Counted from the first letter of the stretch, positions 34,201 to 45,700 are shown. The stretch: 64,000 nt of DNA from Eutreptiella sp. 'Long Island Sound 2002' (GCA_964036045.1 OZ038391.1:40041232-40105231); one strand, 5' to 3'. Made by a program: numbers and translations. Notes: generated by a model not told the origin, from the sequence alone.

Positions 34201-35165
34201 AAAATGCAGTTTATGGATGTCCCCGAGAGATATGGGTCCCTATGTAAATGCACATGCACAACACCCGGTCGTTGGCACATGCCGATTAAGACCCCGATCG
34301 GTGCACTTCAGATGCTGACCCAGATCCGGATGATCTCATTTTGGGGCCAGGCTTGCAATGCGATACCGGCGTTTTTGGTGGCCCCGACCACGGGTACTGT
34401 ATCAGAGTTTCCATTACGTGTGGAGGGAAGTTGCCCTACGCGTATGATGTACTGCGCACTCCAGTGCGCAATGGACTACTATGCAGTTCGTTCACTTCGG
34501 GCAACGCAACTTGCAGGAACGCCTGGTTTCTGTAGTCTGAGGAGGTGCGATTTTCAACGGGGTGGTGCTCAACAAAGCCTTCAAAAACTTGAGGGAGGGG
34601 GTCTGTGCCAGGAGCTCTGAATGGACCAAACTATCAGTCACTATGAGCTCCGGCGCCACAGGCCATGGGCACCGAAAGATGTCTTTGGGGCTCACCACAA
34701 GCCAAACTTCTCGCACATGTCGAAGAATAACGGTCATAGACCCCAGTTTCGGTTGCTGCTGCTGTGCCAACCAGTTGCAAGGCAAATCCCGAATCACTGT
34801 TTGGAGGTGCCGGATATTCTGACACCGATAGTCTGGCGGCATCCGGTGGGGGATTGGGCTGTCATTTGGTGGCGGTATGGCGAACACTAGCACCAAGTCT
34901 GGTCACGGCTTGTTCTTTTGCGCTCTCTCTGTGCCCAAGCCCCTCCCCTTCTGCGGCGTTGCAGGACCTGGCGCTAGTTGGGACCGAGCACGACGCACAG
35001 CTGCAGGAGAAGGAGGTGCATTTGCAGGCGCATTCTTGCTTGGTCCCCGGGCTGGACACGTTCATGGTGTGCAGCCCCGGTCCCAGGCCTGAGCCGGAAC
35101 CCGAGGAGCTTCCGGACTATAATCCGCCCCGACAGACACAGCGGGGTTGGCTTTGTGGATGGTAG
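24533..35165 (+). CDS. Ser/Thr-type protein kinase gene, four exons
   Basis: Exons 24533-24850, 29815-30235, 33097-33323 and 34965-35165 join through GT-AG introns in phases 0, 1 and 0 to give about 388 residues. Kinase landmarks appear in order: glycine-rich loop LGRGGFTVAYEA (27-38), VVVK with Lys54, a helix C Glu near 70, HRDIKPHN (150-157), IDFG (169-172), GYMAPEA (238-244), and SDLYALGW with Asp254, then a normal C-lobe ending in ADRYPTAEAALQ. All catalytic residues are present, so an active kinase is expected. The segment between DFG and APE is about 68 residues, Ser/Thr/Pro/His-rich and much longer than usual. The tail after residue 340 is Pro/Glu-rich. The last exon could instead splice at GT 35162, but joining directly to the next gene would create TGA. 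Substrate and subfamily are unknown. Confidence 0.8.
25578..27052 (+). mobile_element. Putative 1.4-kb element in kinase intron 1 bounded by 13-bp inverted repeats
   Basis: CCGTGCCGGGACG at 25606-25618 is matched by its exact reverse complement at 26996-27008. Just outside the left copy, and shortly after the right copy, lies a related direct repeat consisting of a long G run followed by TTGGCAAAATGGGCTTCCGT (right version TTGGGAAAATGGGCTTCTGT). The interior is mostly one plus-strand reading frame. The structure fits a compact DNA element or a captured gene. No transposase signature is recognised. Confidence 0.45.
25889..26787 (+). CDS. Intronic ORF of unknown function, about 300 residues, shifted at a C run
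   Basis: The plus frame from 25889 encodes SYEEFWNSEHVHLYEVHFS, then a Lys/Arg/Glu-rich helical part (KRSVEKKLADKNREPAVLNA), a Pro/Thr-rich linker containing KKRTLCDYF, and reaches a C homopolymer at about 26472-26485. Past it, the frame one base over continues QAESITPVVGIMPEPSPQYL to a Ser/Asp-rich acidic tail ending at 26787, while the original frame stops at 26506. One base more or less in the C run would join them, so either the run is mis-sized or the gene is broken. KKRTLCDYF faintly resembles a PCNA-interacting motif but lacks the usual Gln. No ATG is seen at the very start; the first Met in frame is near residue 36. Confidence 0.4.
27250..27960. repeat. Two-sided GTGGCTGAG minisatellite
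   Basis: Degenerate 9- and 18-base units of GTGGCTGAG(G/A)ATGTGGCTGA run on the plus strand from about 27335 to 27600. The complementary form (CAGCCACA, CTCAGCCACA) occupies about 27250-27345 and about 27870-27945. The array is therefore mirrored about a point near 27345, and a plus-strand frame through it reads VAEDVAEGVAESVAED-type protein. It is likely a low-complexity expansion. Confidence 0.65.
28665..28780. repeat. CTCCCT / CTCGCC pyrimidine-rich repeat
   Basis: A run of CTCCCT and CCTCGC units on the plus strand in kinase intron 1. It gives spurious Pro/Leu and Arg/Gly frames. Confidence 0.75.
29815..30235 (+). CDS. Kinase exon 2: hinge, catalytic loop, DFG and APE
   Basis: The acceptor is CCAATAG. 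The exon holds the catalytic loop HRDIKPHN, IDFG and GYMAPEA, and a long Ser/Thr/Pro-rich insert (residues about 177-234) between DFG and APE. It ends in phase 1 at TTTACAG|GTGTTC. Confidence 0.8.
31162..31243. repeat. (GCA)n/(GCG)n triplet repeat
   Basis: About 27 triplets, starting GCA, switching to GGC and returning to GCA. It lies in kinase intron 2 and would read as poly-Ala on the minus strand. Confidence 0.9.
32206..32237. repeat. (ACTGAC)n repeat
   Basis: About five units of CACTGA in kinase intron 2. Confidence 0.9.
32992..33066 (+). repeat. (TCC)n run forming an extended polypyrimidine tract
   Basis: About 25 TCC/TCT triplets end 30 bases before the CCTCAG acceptor of kinase exon 3. 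The open frame that reads it as poly-Ser is spurious: the exon 2 and exon 3 phases only agree if this is intron. Confidence 0.8.
33097..33323 (+). CDS. Kinase exon 3: C-lobe
   Basis: Starting in phase 1 after CCTCAG, it completes Gly247 and continues QSCPASDLYALGWTVLFLL, the helix F region after APE, then the rest of the C-lobe to RYPTAEAALQ. It ends at CTGCAG|GTACTG. Confidence 0.8.
33677..33997 (+). other. Intronic ORF, unknown, 106 residues
   Basis: The frame reads protein-like (SGYSEAIPWRKVRLTKQRN, a Trp-containing middle and a GNADDDADSE end), suggesting the 3' end of an element protein. There is no recognised domain and no visible element ends. Confidence 0.25.
34492..34896 (-). pseudogene. 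Possible reverse-transcriptase relic
   Basis: On the minus strand VIRDLPCNWLA, then HVREVWLVVSPKDIF, are spaced like GVRDQLVAACRL and DMADMFWEIPLEQV of the reverse transcriptase near 2 kb. The match is by eye and weak, and motifs B and C were not found downstream. Confidence 0.22.
34965..35165 (+). CDS. Kinase exon 4: C-terminal tail
   Basis: After GTTGCAG, the exon reads DLALVGTEHDAQLQEKEVHL, completing the last kinase helix from EAALQ, then a Pro/Glu-rich tail (PGPRPEPEPEELPDYNPPRQ) and TAG at 35163-35165. GT at 35162 is a possible donor if the gene extends further. Confidence 0.55.
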   Translation, partial: DLALVGTEHDAQLQEKEVHLQAHSCLVPGLDTFMVCSPGPRPEPEPEELPDYNPPRQTQRGWLCGW

Positions 35166-35925
35166 GCAGGTGGCCACCAACGGTGGTGGTTGGGTGTGCA
35201 GGTGGCTGACGAAGGTCGTACAGTGTCTAGGGGGATAATTAAGGGCGATTGTTAGCATGTTGATGATGGAAACTGAGGGCGATTGTGGGTGTATAAGCGG
35301 CTGCCCAACGACGGTTGATCAGGAGGGTCACTGACGTGTACAGCAGGATAATTGGGAGCGGTTGTAGCTGTTCAGGAGCAGAGGCTGGAGAGGCTCATTG
35401 CCTTGAAGCACTGATTCAATATTGTTTTGGTGACTCAGACTGCAGCAACACATTAGACCCATTGTAAGCAGCGCAGAAATGCTGCGGTCCTTCAGTTACA
35501 TAGAATCATAGCACCACCAAGATACTCCAGTCCACTACCAGTAGACGGAAAGAACACTACCACTGCCCCAGCAACACTACCACTGCACATTGCATGGGAC
35601 CACTGCACATTGCATGGGACATGGTCCCGCAGAATTCGATGCCATACTTTTAGAGGAAAGGCAAAAGAGGAAATGACAATATTTTATAGCTTGGGGTGGG
35701 CAACAGTTATGGCAGCTCTGAGCTGCACCCGTCCCCCAGGGACTCAAACCAACTGAGAAGTCCGTGACCAAGAACGGCTTGGAGTGCACTGTGCGCACGC
35801 GTAGCGCCGTAGACATGGGGCGCGCAGGTGCGAAAAGTGCCGTAAACACCACGGAGGTTTCCATTAAGTGTAGGGATTGCCAAAGGGGGGATAGTAGGCG
35901 GTTTGGCACATTTCTAACATAAGCG

Positions 35926-35947
35926 TTTACGGCGCTGGCGCCGTAAA
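35926..35947. repeat. 22-bp palindrome TTTACGGCGCTGGCGCCGTA+AA, copy 1
   Basis: Perfect inverted repeat of ten bases about a central TG. Exact or near-exact copies lie at 36230-36251, 37284-37305 and 37539-37560, with degraded forms at about 37907 and 21695. Confidence 0.9.
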
Positions 35948-36139
35948 TAGTCAGCACTATTGGAGGGGAAGCAATCAAGAAGTAGGGATATTCCAACCCC
36001 TAGAGACGACACCCCTCCTTGGAGCCCTGTCTGACGGAGAAGGGCAGAGATGGACAAATTGGGAGGAACCCGCATAGTCCTCTTGTTGCATCATGCTGAT
36101 ATGGGGGTGAACTCAAACACTTTCCACACAAGCCCTACG

Positions 36140-37377
36140 GGACACACCAGTGAACACCACCGATGGGCAGGGGAGGATCATTCTTTAGTGGGTACACATA
36201 CAGTGGGTACGGCGCCAGCACCATAAATGTTTACGGTGCTGGCGCCGTAAAATGAGAGGGGGTAATTTCTGATGATTATCGCGATAATGGGGTTTTTGCG
36301 GCAGTGCCCTTCACCAGCACCAGCCAGAAAATTTCCGGGTGCACCTAAACACGGTGACAAAGGTTAAAACTGCAAACTGCACAATCTGCCATATGCAGGG
36401 GTCATGAAAATATGGGGGTGATCCAAAAAGGTTTCCACACCAGCCTAATAGGAACCAACAGTTGAAACTGTTAGGTTGTCTTTTCGGGGGTGGTTTGAAA
36501 CGGGCTGTAAGAGCCAGAAATTCTTCCAATTCGGGAGCCAGTGCACCACCTTCTTGAATCTGTTGGTTCCGATGATCATTGTGAAAATGGGGTTCTTGTG
36601 GCACTGCCATTCATCAGCACCAATGACAAATGTGACCAGCATGTCCTTGGTCCATGTGTGCCCCAATCGTGTGTGTGCAGTCTAGCTGAACTTGGGGCAG
36701 CTGGCAGGGGAAATCCATAAAGACCATACAAAATGTTGCAAAAAGTGCAATACTTACATCAAAATGTGTCATTGCACGGGGTGGCAATCGAAATTCTGAG
36801 CTACCAGCCCCCCCTAGGTTCACCTAGACTGCACACACGCGATTGTAGCACACATGGGCCAGGGTGCACCCAAGGACATGCTGGTCACATTTGTCACTGG
36901 TGCTGATGAATGGCAGTGCCACAAAAACCCCATTTTCACAATAATCATCGGAACCAACAGATTCAAGAAGGTGGTGCACTGCAGTGAGACTGGGGGGCTC
37001 CCGACTTGGAAGAATTTCTGGCTCTTACAGCCCGTTTCAAACCACCCCCAAAAAGACAACCTAACAGTTTCAACTGTTGGTTCCTATTCGGCTGGTGTGG
37101 AAACCTTTTTGGAGCACCCCCATATTTTCATGACCCCTGCATATGGCAGATTGTGCAGTTTGCAGTTTTAACCTTTGTCACCGTGTTTAGGTGCACCCGG
37201 AAATTTTCTGGCTGGTGCTGGTGAAGGGCACTGCCGCAAAAACCCCATTATCGCGATAATCATCAGAAATTACCCCCTCTCATTTTACGGCGCCAGCGCC
37301 GTAAACATTTACCGTAAATGTATACCCACTAAAGAATGATCCCCCCCTACCCATTAGTGGTGTTTGCTGGTGTGTCC
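36140..37377. mobile_element. Foldback element with about 550-bp inverted arms
   Basis: The sequence from GGACACACCAG at 36140 to 36691 is matched in reverse complement by 36818-37377, with small differences near both ends. The central loop is about 126 bases. The arms carry the palindrome noted at 35926 and the self-complementary ATTATCGCGATAAT. No protein is encoded; the overlapping frames on both strands are mirror copies of each other. The structure fits a foldback or long-TIR non-autonomous DNA element. Clear target duplications were not identified. Confidence 0.85.
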
Positions 37378-37538
37378 GGCTGCCATAGGTCATGACGGGG
37401 ATCACACGGTAACTATGGGAAGTACTAGTGGACTATGCAGGTTCCTCCAGATCTCGGCATCTCTGCCCCACACCTGTAGTGAGTAACAATATTTGCACCA
37501 CATTCTGCTGTTTTTCAAGCTCTTGCCAGCCGTCATTT

Positions 37539-37560
37539 TTTACGGCGCTGGCGCCGTAAA
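37539..37560. repeat. 22-bp palindrome, exact copy outside the foldback element
   Basis: It is identical to the 35926 copy and lies 160 bases beyond the right arm of the foldback element, so the palindrome is not restricted to that element. Confidence 0.9.
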
Positions 37561-37753
37561 CATTTTTGGCAGAGATATTTCAATTGAAGCAGAATCTCTA
37601 CACCGAAAATTACAAAGAGGTGATATTTTGACAGGCTGTTTGAACTGCAGAGATCAATATTTTCTTCCTTGCAGTTGTCCAAATAGACAGAAGCCTTGCT
37701 TCTGGTTCACAAATTAGATCTTGCACCTATCCTTCTCTTTTTCGTTTCTTTTT

Positions 37754-38064
37754 CTACATTCCTCCGGGGCTGCCAATGAACCATGGTACCGTATCTGAAC
37801 AAGGCCCAGGGTTTGACATATTGGTACAACATGTTGCTGGAACTGTGTTTTTCAGATAAATTTCGGTGTAGAGACAATGGAAAATTTGACCGAGATGCGT
37901 CAATGTTTGCGGCGCCGGTGCCGTAAATTTTCCGTTGGTTCCCCATTGGTGATTGAGGGGTTTAGAGCCCTCTCACACGCATGTTTTCAAAAAGTGTGTA
38001 TTTTTTACAGCGCCCTAGGGTTGGGGGTTTACGGCTGTATCTGTGCGCGTAGTGCACCCCAAGA
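37754..38064 (+). repeat. Dispersed repeat, copy 2 (partner at 21.54-21.85 kb)
   Basis: It is the same orientation and content as copy 1, including GTTGCTGGAACTGTGTTTTT and GGGGGTTTACGGCTGTAT, with scattered differences and a degraded palindrome in the middle. Confidence 0.8.
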
Positions 38065-41000
38065 ACGGGCTTTTGTTGATTGAGAATGTTCATGTGCAGC
38101 ATTGCGGAGCAGTAAGAAGATTTCGGGTTCTTCGGCATCTCAAATTCCAGTTTTGGTCCTCCGTTGCCATCAGGTGATTAATGCAGGTCTGACTTCAGGT
38201 GTAGGACCTGGAGGGATGCTCTGCATTTGTCGTTAACATGCTCCTGATGACCATGACGACACCAGTGCTTAAGACGATGACTTTCACTTGCACGCTTTCA
38301 ACGTTGTTAACTAATTTGGCACAACTGCGTAGTTTTGTCTGCCCGTCCGATCCGTATCATCGGATGGAGCACAGGACCGTCACCAGAACAGTGGGACACA
38401 TGGTATTTTGTATTTTCAGGCCTCCTCACTGTGAGATGCCAATTTGCTTGTCTCTGATGCTCATCTTTACTTTGGAAAAATTGTTCAGGCGTACGTGTGT
38501 GGCAGGCGCCCGTTCAAAATATCCTACGCTACCGGTAGCTGCAGGTGCAGGAAGAGGAGATGGTGGTAGCATGGCTGGGGCCGAACAGATAGAAAGTGCC
38601 GATTGGCATTTGTCTCAGGCCACATCTACATACTGCGGATTGGTGTTCCTTTACCCCTGCCCCTGCCTGTCTGTATTGCGAGTTGATGCTGTGCTGCAAC
38701 TGTACTTCCCAGTTGCCAAGTGAGCGTCTGGGACACCATCACGTAGCTAGCTGCACCGGGTGAGCCTCCCACCATCAGGCGCTAGGCAAGTGGCATGCTA
38801 TGTGTCTTTGGATGATGCTGATTTTGTGAGTGAGGCTCATTCCGCAACTTTTCAAATGCTCACGATGGCTGATCAATGGAGTTTTATGTTTCTATATTCT
38901 TTTGGAAATTGACCCAATGTCGCGAGTATTGGACGACGTATGATCCCTTGCAACATGTACAGCACCAAGTGCCCCCCCCCCCCCCCCATGCCCGCGGCAG
39001 TGCGGATGCCCGCAGTAGTACGGATGCCTGCTTGTCATAGCAGAAGGTTCAAAGGCGAGAGGCCAATAGGCGCCGCCACAGGCTAACAGAGCCAACCCCC
39101 AAGGCCTTGTGCCAACCCCCCCCCCCCCCACGCTCTTCCTCGGAGGTATGGGGGGGGGTTATGGGGGGAGGGGGGAGGGCGGACAGCCAAAGAAGCAGCC
39201 TAGTTGAACTTGAGTGATTCAAAATGCTGTTTGTAAAACCCGTGGCCCCTGTTATTCAGAACACAGTCATATCAACAATGCATGACGAGGTAGTCTATGC
39301 AACATTCATGCATCCCCTTGATGAATGGCCTCCAGCTATCTCATCAAAAATTTGCAGAACAAAGATGCAAGAATACACTTTTCACGGCGCTTTCTGACAC
39401 AAAGCTGTGCACCCTCAAGGGAAGTGTACAACTTGTGCGTGCTTGTGAGTGTCCAACCTTTTGCTCCAAGGCTGAACTGGCCCGTAAATAGACCAATTAC
39501 ATGTAAGCATGTGGTTCGTGGCTGCTGCCGTTTGCACGTTTCTCTTACCTTTCTGCATCAACGAGGTAGACAGCAAAGGCAACATCATATCGATAGCCAA
39601 CATTACGTCCACACCAACACAGATCTCGGTGACCAGCCCCTAGGCCTATTTCGATATCTCTTCCGACGCTGCGGGTCTTTTCGGATCGGTGCTTCAGACG
39701 TACGTGAAACGGAACAGCTGCCTTGCAGATTAGGACGATTATGAGTTTGAAGTTGAAAAATTCCAAAACAATTCATGATCTGCGGGACAAGGAATGGGGG
39801 ACCCCCGAGAAAAAAGAAATACCCAGTTACTGAGGCGCCAAAGGGTCAGAATCGAAAAATCCATTGTAGGGATCATTCCCTCTCCCAAGATGATGATTTA
39901 AGGAGTGCAGAAAGTGCGGCTTCGTAGTCAGACCGCATCATATTACAGTGTGCCTGGTTACATCCGCCATTCACCAAAACCACAGAGTCAGGTGTCATTT
40001 ATACATTGCGTACATTGGAAGCCTCTATGGGCAGTAAGTCAGCAAATGTATTTTCAGCGGCCCAAAAGTGTCTGATGGAAATTCACACGTCATTTCGTCG
40101 AGGACACCGTGCAACTGTCGAAACATCTGGCGCCTGCCACACCCAACATCAGAAAAAAGACATTCTTCTTTTTCTTCGGTGCGTCTGATCAAACGCAAAA
40201 TTCAAAAGAATCAACTCTCTGTGGTGATGAGACAAGTTCCAATTCTGATCCATTTCTGAGTCATGGTAGGCGATCTCAGGAACCCTGGATGACAATGGGA
40301 AATGGGATGCCATGTTAGGTTCTTGTGCAACCACTTTTGCTGTATTGTTGCCCCTTTCCCTTCTTCTTGCTTGAAATGTGGGGTTATGTATACGTGAGGT
40401 GAAATGGGTTGTGAAGCCAAAGATGCGCAGTTGTAGTAGGCTGCAGCAATTTTTTGTTGCAGCCTGTGCAGCAGCATTCCAGCAGGTAAAATGTTGAATT
40501 TGTCCTCTACCTATTTACCTTTTACCACATAACATCATTTTGGAGAAATCTTGCTAAACTTTGCCGCTCAACCCACCAATTCTGAAGAATTACTACAATT
40601 CCCAATCGCTCTGGTGATGGTGTCAGCGTTTATTTGTCCTATTTGTCAAGCAATTAAGATGTGTCTGGAGAACCATATGTGCTTTCACAAAGTAAGTGAC
40701 CTCCCTCTCCCCTCACTACTGTACAATGCATGCCTACAGCAGAGAACGCATGGAACTGGGTCTCCAATGGATGCAGGGCAACATTGACATCCAGGGTGGG
40801 TTCTTTTTCCTTGGACGGGGCTCTCATTATCTCTCTGCCACCGGATTTTTTTTGCGCCTCAATGGATACTTTGGCAAGAATGGACTCACAAAATGATCAT
40901 GGTGTCAGATTGCACATGCTTCTTGCTGCAACCTAAACTAATGTTGGAGACGATCAGAATTGGGGGGGGGGGTGCCATGTGGGGGGTGCATGACAAATGT

Positions 41001-42400
41001 TCCCATCTTCTTCTAAGCATACAGGACAAAAATACGAAAAACATTGAGTATATCATGGGGACAAGCTATCTTCTACTCTTCCGTCTAAAGGCGTTCAAGT
41101 TCTTCAAGGTCTGTGAACAATGCATGCGTGAGCTCATCATCTTTCACTCACAAAGCAACTGCAGCAGCAGCGCCCCGCCCTCTCTTGTGGCAATTTTCCC
41201 ATGCTGCATGGAGGTGTCATGAATGCCATCCACATTGCTCCAATACAAAATGTTACCTTGATTTGGACGCCTGCACTCTCAAATGTTGCCAAGTGGATTT
41301 GGTCAGACCCAGGCCACCTACCTCCAACCCTAGCCTTGTTGGTCAGTGCTTCAAGCATTGTCATGTTAGGCTAATTACGAGTGCGTCACCCTGTCAAACA
41401 CCAAATGGCAATCTCTAGGCTCACTCTGCAAGAATTTGCAATGGCAACATGCCACATCTCTTTCTGTTGAATGTGTCTTCTCAAAAATTATGCCACTGAC
41501 AAGCAAGGGTACAAAAGAATCCATCGAACCATCTGTGGCAATTTGTGCTGACCAGTCTAGCCTGAATTGCAATGGTGTGTATTCTGTCCGGCAGGCTCAA
41601 TTGACAGCTCCCCACATCCAGGTTGAAAATGGGTTCCTGAAACACTCGACTTAGGCACACTATGCCTTTTCTGCTTGATTTAATGCCGGCAAACGCTCCC
41701 TCAAGGTGTGAGACGGCCCTCAGCCACGCCCTTTACCTTCGTTGTTGAACGATGGGAAGCCGACGTGTTCCATGGAAATCTGCCACCTTAATGAGCTGCC
41801 AGTGAAGTTTGCCAGGCAGTCAAATGTTCACCATGCAAGCTCAGCTTGTGTAGTGTGTGCATGTGTGAGCATGCCTTTAATTCTTCAACGCAACCCCTAT
41901 GTGCCTCTGAATCGTAAGCTCAAGGGCTATATCCATGGAACACATTGGCCATACATTCTCGAGTGCTGCTTGATTTACGGCTGCCAGTTTTGACCTGTAC
42001 ATGCTAGAGTTTGGTCTTGTGTTTTTGATGTTGGTCTTCATAAAGTCACGCCAATACGTGTGTGTGTGCGCGCGCGCTGTCTGCAACCCCCCCCGACATG
42101 TCGTTGTTGCATCTGTTGTAGCGACACAGGGTTGGCCGAGTGAGAGTCAGTATGTTGCACAAGGCAGTGCAATGCAGGTGCAGTGTTTGTGCATGCATGC
42201 AGTGTGAAGTGACAGGATTGTCCAAGCAGGGGAACCCATCAGACTATGATTTTGGGGCTCAGCCAGGTACTTCATTGGTGCCTGGATAAGGATCATGGGA
42301 AACAGAGATGTAAGTCGATTGAGGTCCGTGGATCGGGGGGTTGACTTTTGTCTCCTTGTGCTACAGCCCACTCTTGGCGATTGAAGTGTGTTGTGTCCAG

Positions 42401-42745
42401 ATGCAGCCACCTACTGCCCGCAGCCCGATCGTTGTGGCTGCAACGTTCACTGCCACTCCGTTGTTGGAGATCTTCGACTGGTGGCAGCAGCGCGTGGCGT
42501 TGCCTGAGTACGTCCTGAGGATTGCGGACTACAATTCCGTGTTCCCACAGTTACTGCGGCCCGACAGCGATTTTCGTGCCACAGGCCCCTCGGGCTTAAA
42601 TGTGGTGTTGTTCCGCTTCGAGGACTGGGTGCGGGACGTCCGTGCTGGGGACGCTTGGTGCAATGTTGTTACAAGAACGGCGCAAGATTTGGTGGCAAGT
42701 ATCCATAAGTACGCTGGTTCCTGCCAGGCCCCGCTGTTGGTACAG
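42401..42745 (+). CDS. FkbH-like exon 1: N-terminal domain, first part
   Basis: It encodes 115 residues beginning MQPPTARSPIVVAATFTATP. This is the usual first strand of the FkbH N-terminal domain, so little is missing upstream. It ends PLLVQ at ACAG|GTGGTG, joining ICRPSP of exon 2, the expected strand in relatives. Confidence 0.75.
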
Positions 42746-45700
42746 GTGGTGATTGTGCGTGTTGTAGATTGTGAGCAGAGCGGGTGGAAAATTGCTCCAA
42801 GGGAAGGAGGGGTCGTATGAGCTCCTTTTTCGAGAGTCCCCCCCCCCCCCCCCCAGGGGGCAGGGGCTCTTCTGTCCGGCCAGTACGGGGGCAGACAGTC
42901 GGCATGGGACCGACATGGGGACCAAAAACTAAAAGAATGCTGACAGTTGACCGCCAACGTGGGTCCATTGAGGATGCCGGTGGCTGAACAGTGGCCGCCG
43001 GGAGGTCGACAGCCAATCCGTCCCTGAGGACGACCACCAAGTGACTGCCCCCCTCCTGCCCCCCCCCTGCAGTGGTGACGGTGGGGCTGGCCAGACGACA
43101 GGGTTGCGTGGAAGCGGGTTGCATGCACCACACAACCGTACTGTGACACCTTTGCCCACAACCGGAACTGCAGTGTACCCTCCTTCCTTGCGGTGTGATT
43201 TGTGGTGGGACCCGGCCACAAAGTGGTCCGGTATGCCACCACACACACGCCCGGCAAGCCCGGCCCGGGTTTATCCATCACACAGTAGGGCCCACCCTCA
43301 TCTGATGTGACTCAGTCGCGCCCACTCTGGGTGTGCAGACGCTCGCAAGTAGGCTGGTAACGGCACTCTGCAGGCTTCAGAACTGGGCGAGGTGGCCATG
43401 ACCAGGTGTGGGGTGAGGGTGGGAGGGGGCCTGCCCAGCGGAGGAGTCAGGGATCCTTTTTTCATGACCGGCAGAGCCCCCCCCCCCCCACCACGTCGAT
43501 GTGGACAAGAATGCTGTTGTATGTTGAGCAATGCCACTCATCGAACTCTCAAGGCCATGGAAGGTACGCGTTGAGCTGTTGAGCTGCTGCTGAGCTGCAA
43601 AGGACACCCAAACACCAGACACCACCAGCGGGCACAAGGCAACATGCAAGAAATTCAATCACAGGCACACAAAAGTGTGGCAACAGCAGAGGCCTGGCCA
43701 CTATTAAAGCACTGCCTTGCTGGTGTTGGGCAAATTTTGGCGACCGTACATGTTTTGTCCACCATTTTTGAAGAACTGGCACAGAATTTGTCACGTTAGA
43801 ATGATTCCCCAGCGGGGAGAGGGGTCGTATGAGCCCCCCGGGCCCTGGGGGGAGGGGGTGGCTGGAAAGGGGGCTCTTCTGTCAGGGCCTTGATTTTGGC
43901 CGTTTTGTTGACTGCAAATGACATGTTTTGTAGTGGCAATGCGTGGCAGCACCGCTGCAGACTGCCGTCCCACTCTTTGCTTTGAATGTGCGTTGTGGTC
44001 CTGCTACAGATCTGCAGGCCCTCCCCTGCATGGGAGGCGGATGACGCCAAGACGGCGTTGCTGCAGACGGTGACCGGCAGTTTGATGCGGGATGTGGGGG
44101 CATTGCCGAACGTGCTCCTCAGCGACTGGACGACCATCGACGCCCTGTACGGCCCGTCCATCGGCCCGTACTACGACGCCGACACAGACAGAGTCGGGCA
44201 TCTGCCATATACTGAGACATATTACGCGGCGCTCGCCACGTTCGTGGTCCGAGCGGTATTCAGCCGCCACCACCGCAACAATTTCAAGGTACCCGGTCGG
44301 TGTTAGTGCTTGGCCCATCGGTGTCGTGCGGTGTGCAAGTGCTGTGCAAGTACCTCCTCACGCCGCTGACCCGCCTCTTAGGCGGGGGCCTCTTGGTTTG
44401 TAGGACCGCATCTTCGGATTTGCACCTCCTCTCCCGGAGCCAATAGCATGTGACCGGGGGAGGGGGGATTAGGCCACAACGTCAAGGAAACACGGGCCGG
44501 CCAACACACGTTTGACGGCCGTCGCGTTGTTTCCTTTTGGAACCCTCTTTGGGAATGCCGTTTACGCAGTGCAAAGTTTTATACCCGAACCCTAGCCATG
44601 ATGCCCCGCCAGGGCGTGTGTTGTTTCCCCATAAAAAAGACAGTGCTGCCTTACACTGACAGCCGTGCTTCCCAAGTCTGACAGTGAGACTGCTCCGAAG
44701 GTTGTGCTCCCTCGACGTGCCCCGGTCCGAAGGCAATTTTTGCAGTGCTGGCCCATTCTGAAGACAGTGCGGAAGGCGACAAGGCTCGAAAGGCAAATGT
44801 GCCACTACGACACATGATTTTCTCACGAGCAATCCCTCGAGGGTAAGGCCCTCTAGTGCAAGGCTCCCGAAGATGCAAGTCAGGGCAGCTGTGGCATGTG
44901 TGGCCCGGCCACCAGCCGGCTTTTGCCCAGTGGTGAGGCACAGGCGGGTCCCCTCGTTGTACACACGCGCAAGTGCGTTGGCTACGCCGTGCAGGAAGCG
45001 CATGTGTTTCGCTCCGCTGAGCGCCACACCTGCACCCTCGGATACTCCTGCTGCCTCCACTCGCTACACTCGCCCACTTAGAACGTCAGATCACATGGAC
45101 GTGAGCCCATTGTATTTGGAAAGAGGGGCTGGGTCATGCTATTTGAGACTCGCGTCTGCGCATGACAGAACTCGCCTGAGGTTTCACATGGTTCTGCACA
45201 GCCTGCACTGGGGCTCGAATATCTGGCGCCCTGCTCACAGTTGCCGTTTTGTCTACTTCGGCCTCTTGTTTCCCAGTGCGGCCTGAGGTATGGTGTGGGG
45301 GGCCGAATTTCCATTGTGGCACTGCGCCATCGCCAGCACCGCTTCACACGTGCCCGCACCCCAATTTTGACAATCTTCAGGTGTTTGTGACTGACTGCGA
45401 CAATACTCTCTGGAAGGGGACCGTGAGCGAGGCCCGTATCACCGATCTGGAGGTCACTGGGGTGCAGCGCGAGCTCCAGAGCCGGCTGGTTCGGCTCCAG
45501 AGCATCGGGCGCCTGGTGTGCCTGGCGAGCAAGAACGACGCAGCGGATGTCGCCCGGGTGTTCGAGCAGCGGTCTGACATGGAGCTCACGCGGGCCCACA
45601 TTGCGGCCTCCGAAGTGAACTGGGCCCCAAAGGCTGAGAACCTGCAGGCGCTAAGCGAGCGGCTGGGGCTGGCCCTGCGCAACTTCGTCTTCATCGACGA

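Larger units (their letters stand above)
33324..34964 (+). other. Kinase intron 3 (1,641 bases)
   Basis: It runs from GTACTG to GCGTTGCAG. Plus-strand ORF 33677-33997 (106 residues, acidic end) and minus-strand frame 34492-34896 are its notable contents. Confidence 0.65.
35166..42400. other. Intergenic region between the kinase and the FkbH-like gene
   Basis: No gene is supported over 7.2 kb. It holds a 1.24-kb foldback element, several copies of a 22-bp palindrome, one copy of a dispersed repeat and long C runs (38979-38989, 39118-39129). Candidate frames at 38238-38723, 39325-39744 and 41113-41654 show no domain and may be element remains. An exon of either neighbour could be hidden here but none is visible. 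Confidence 0.45.

Noticed and set aside
34204-34620. A 138-codon plus frame in kinase intron 3
   Set aside because: Overlaps other equally open frames and shows no domain; kinase exons on both sides make it intronic.
36178-37224. Several 60- to 105-codon frames on both strands
   Set aside because: They are the same translation seen twice because of the inverted repeat arms and show no domain.
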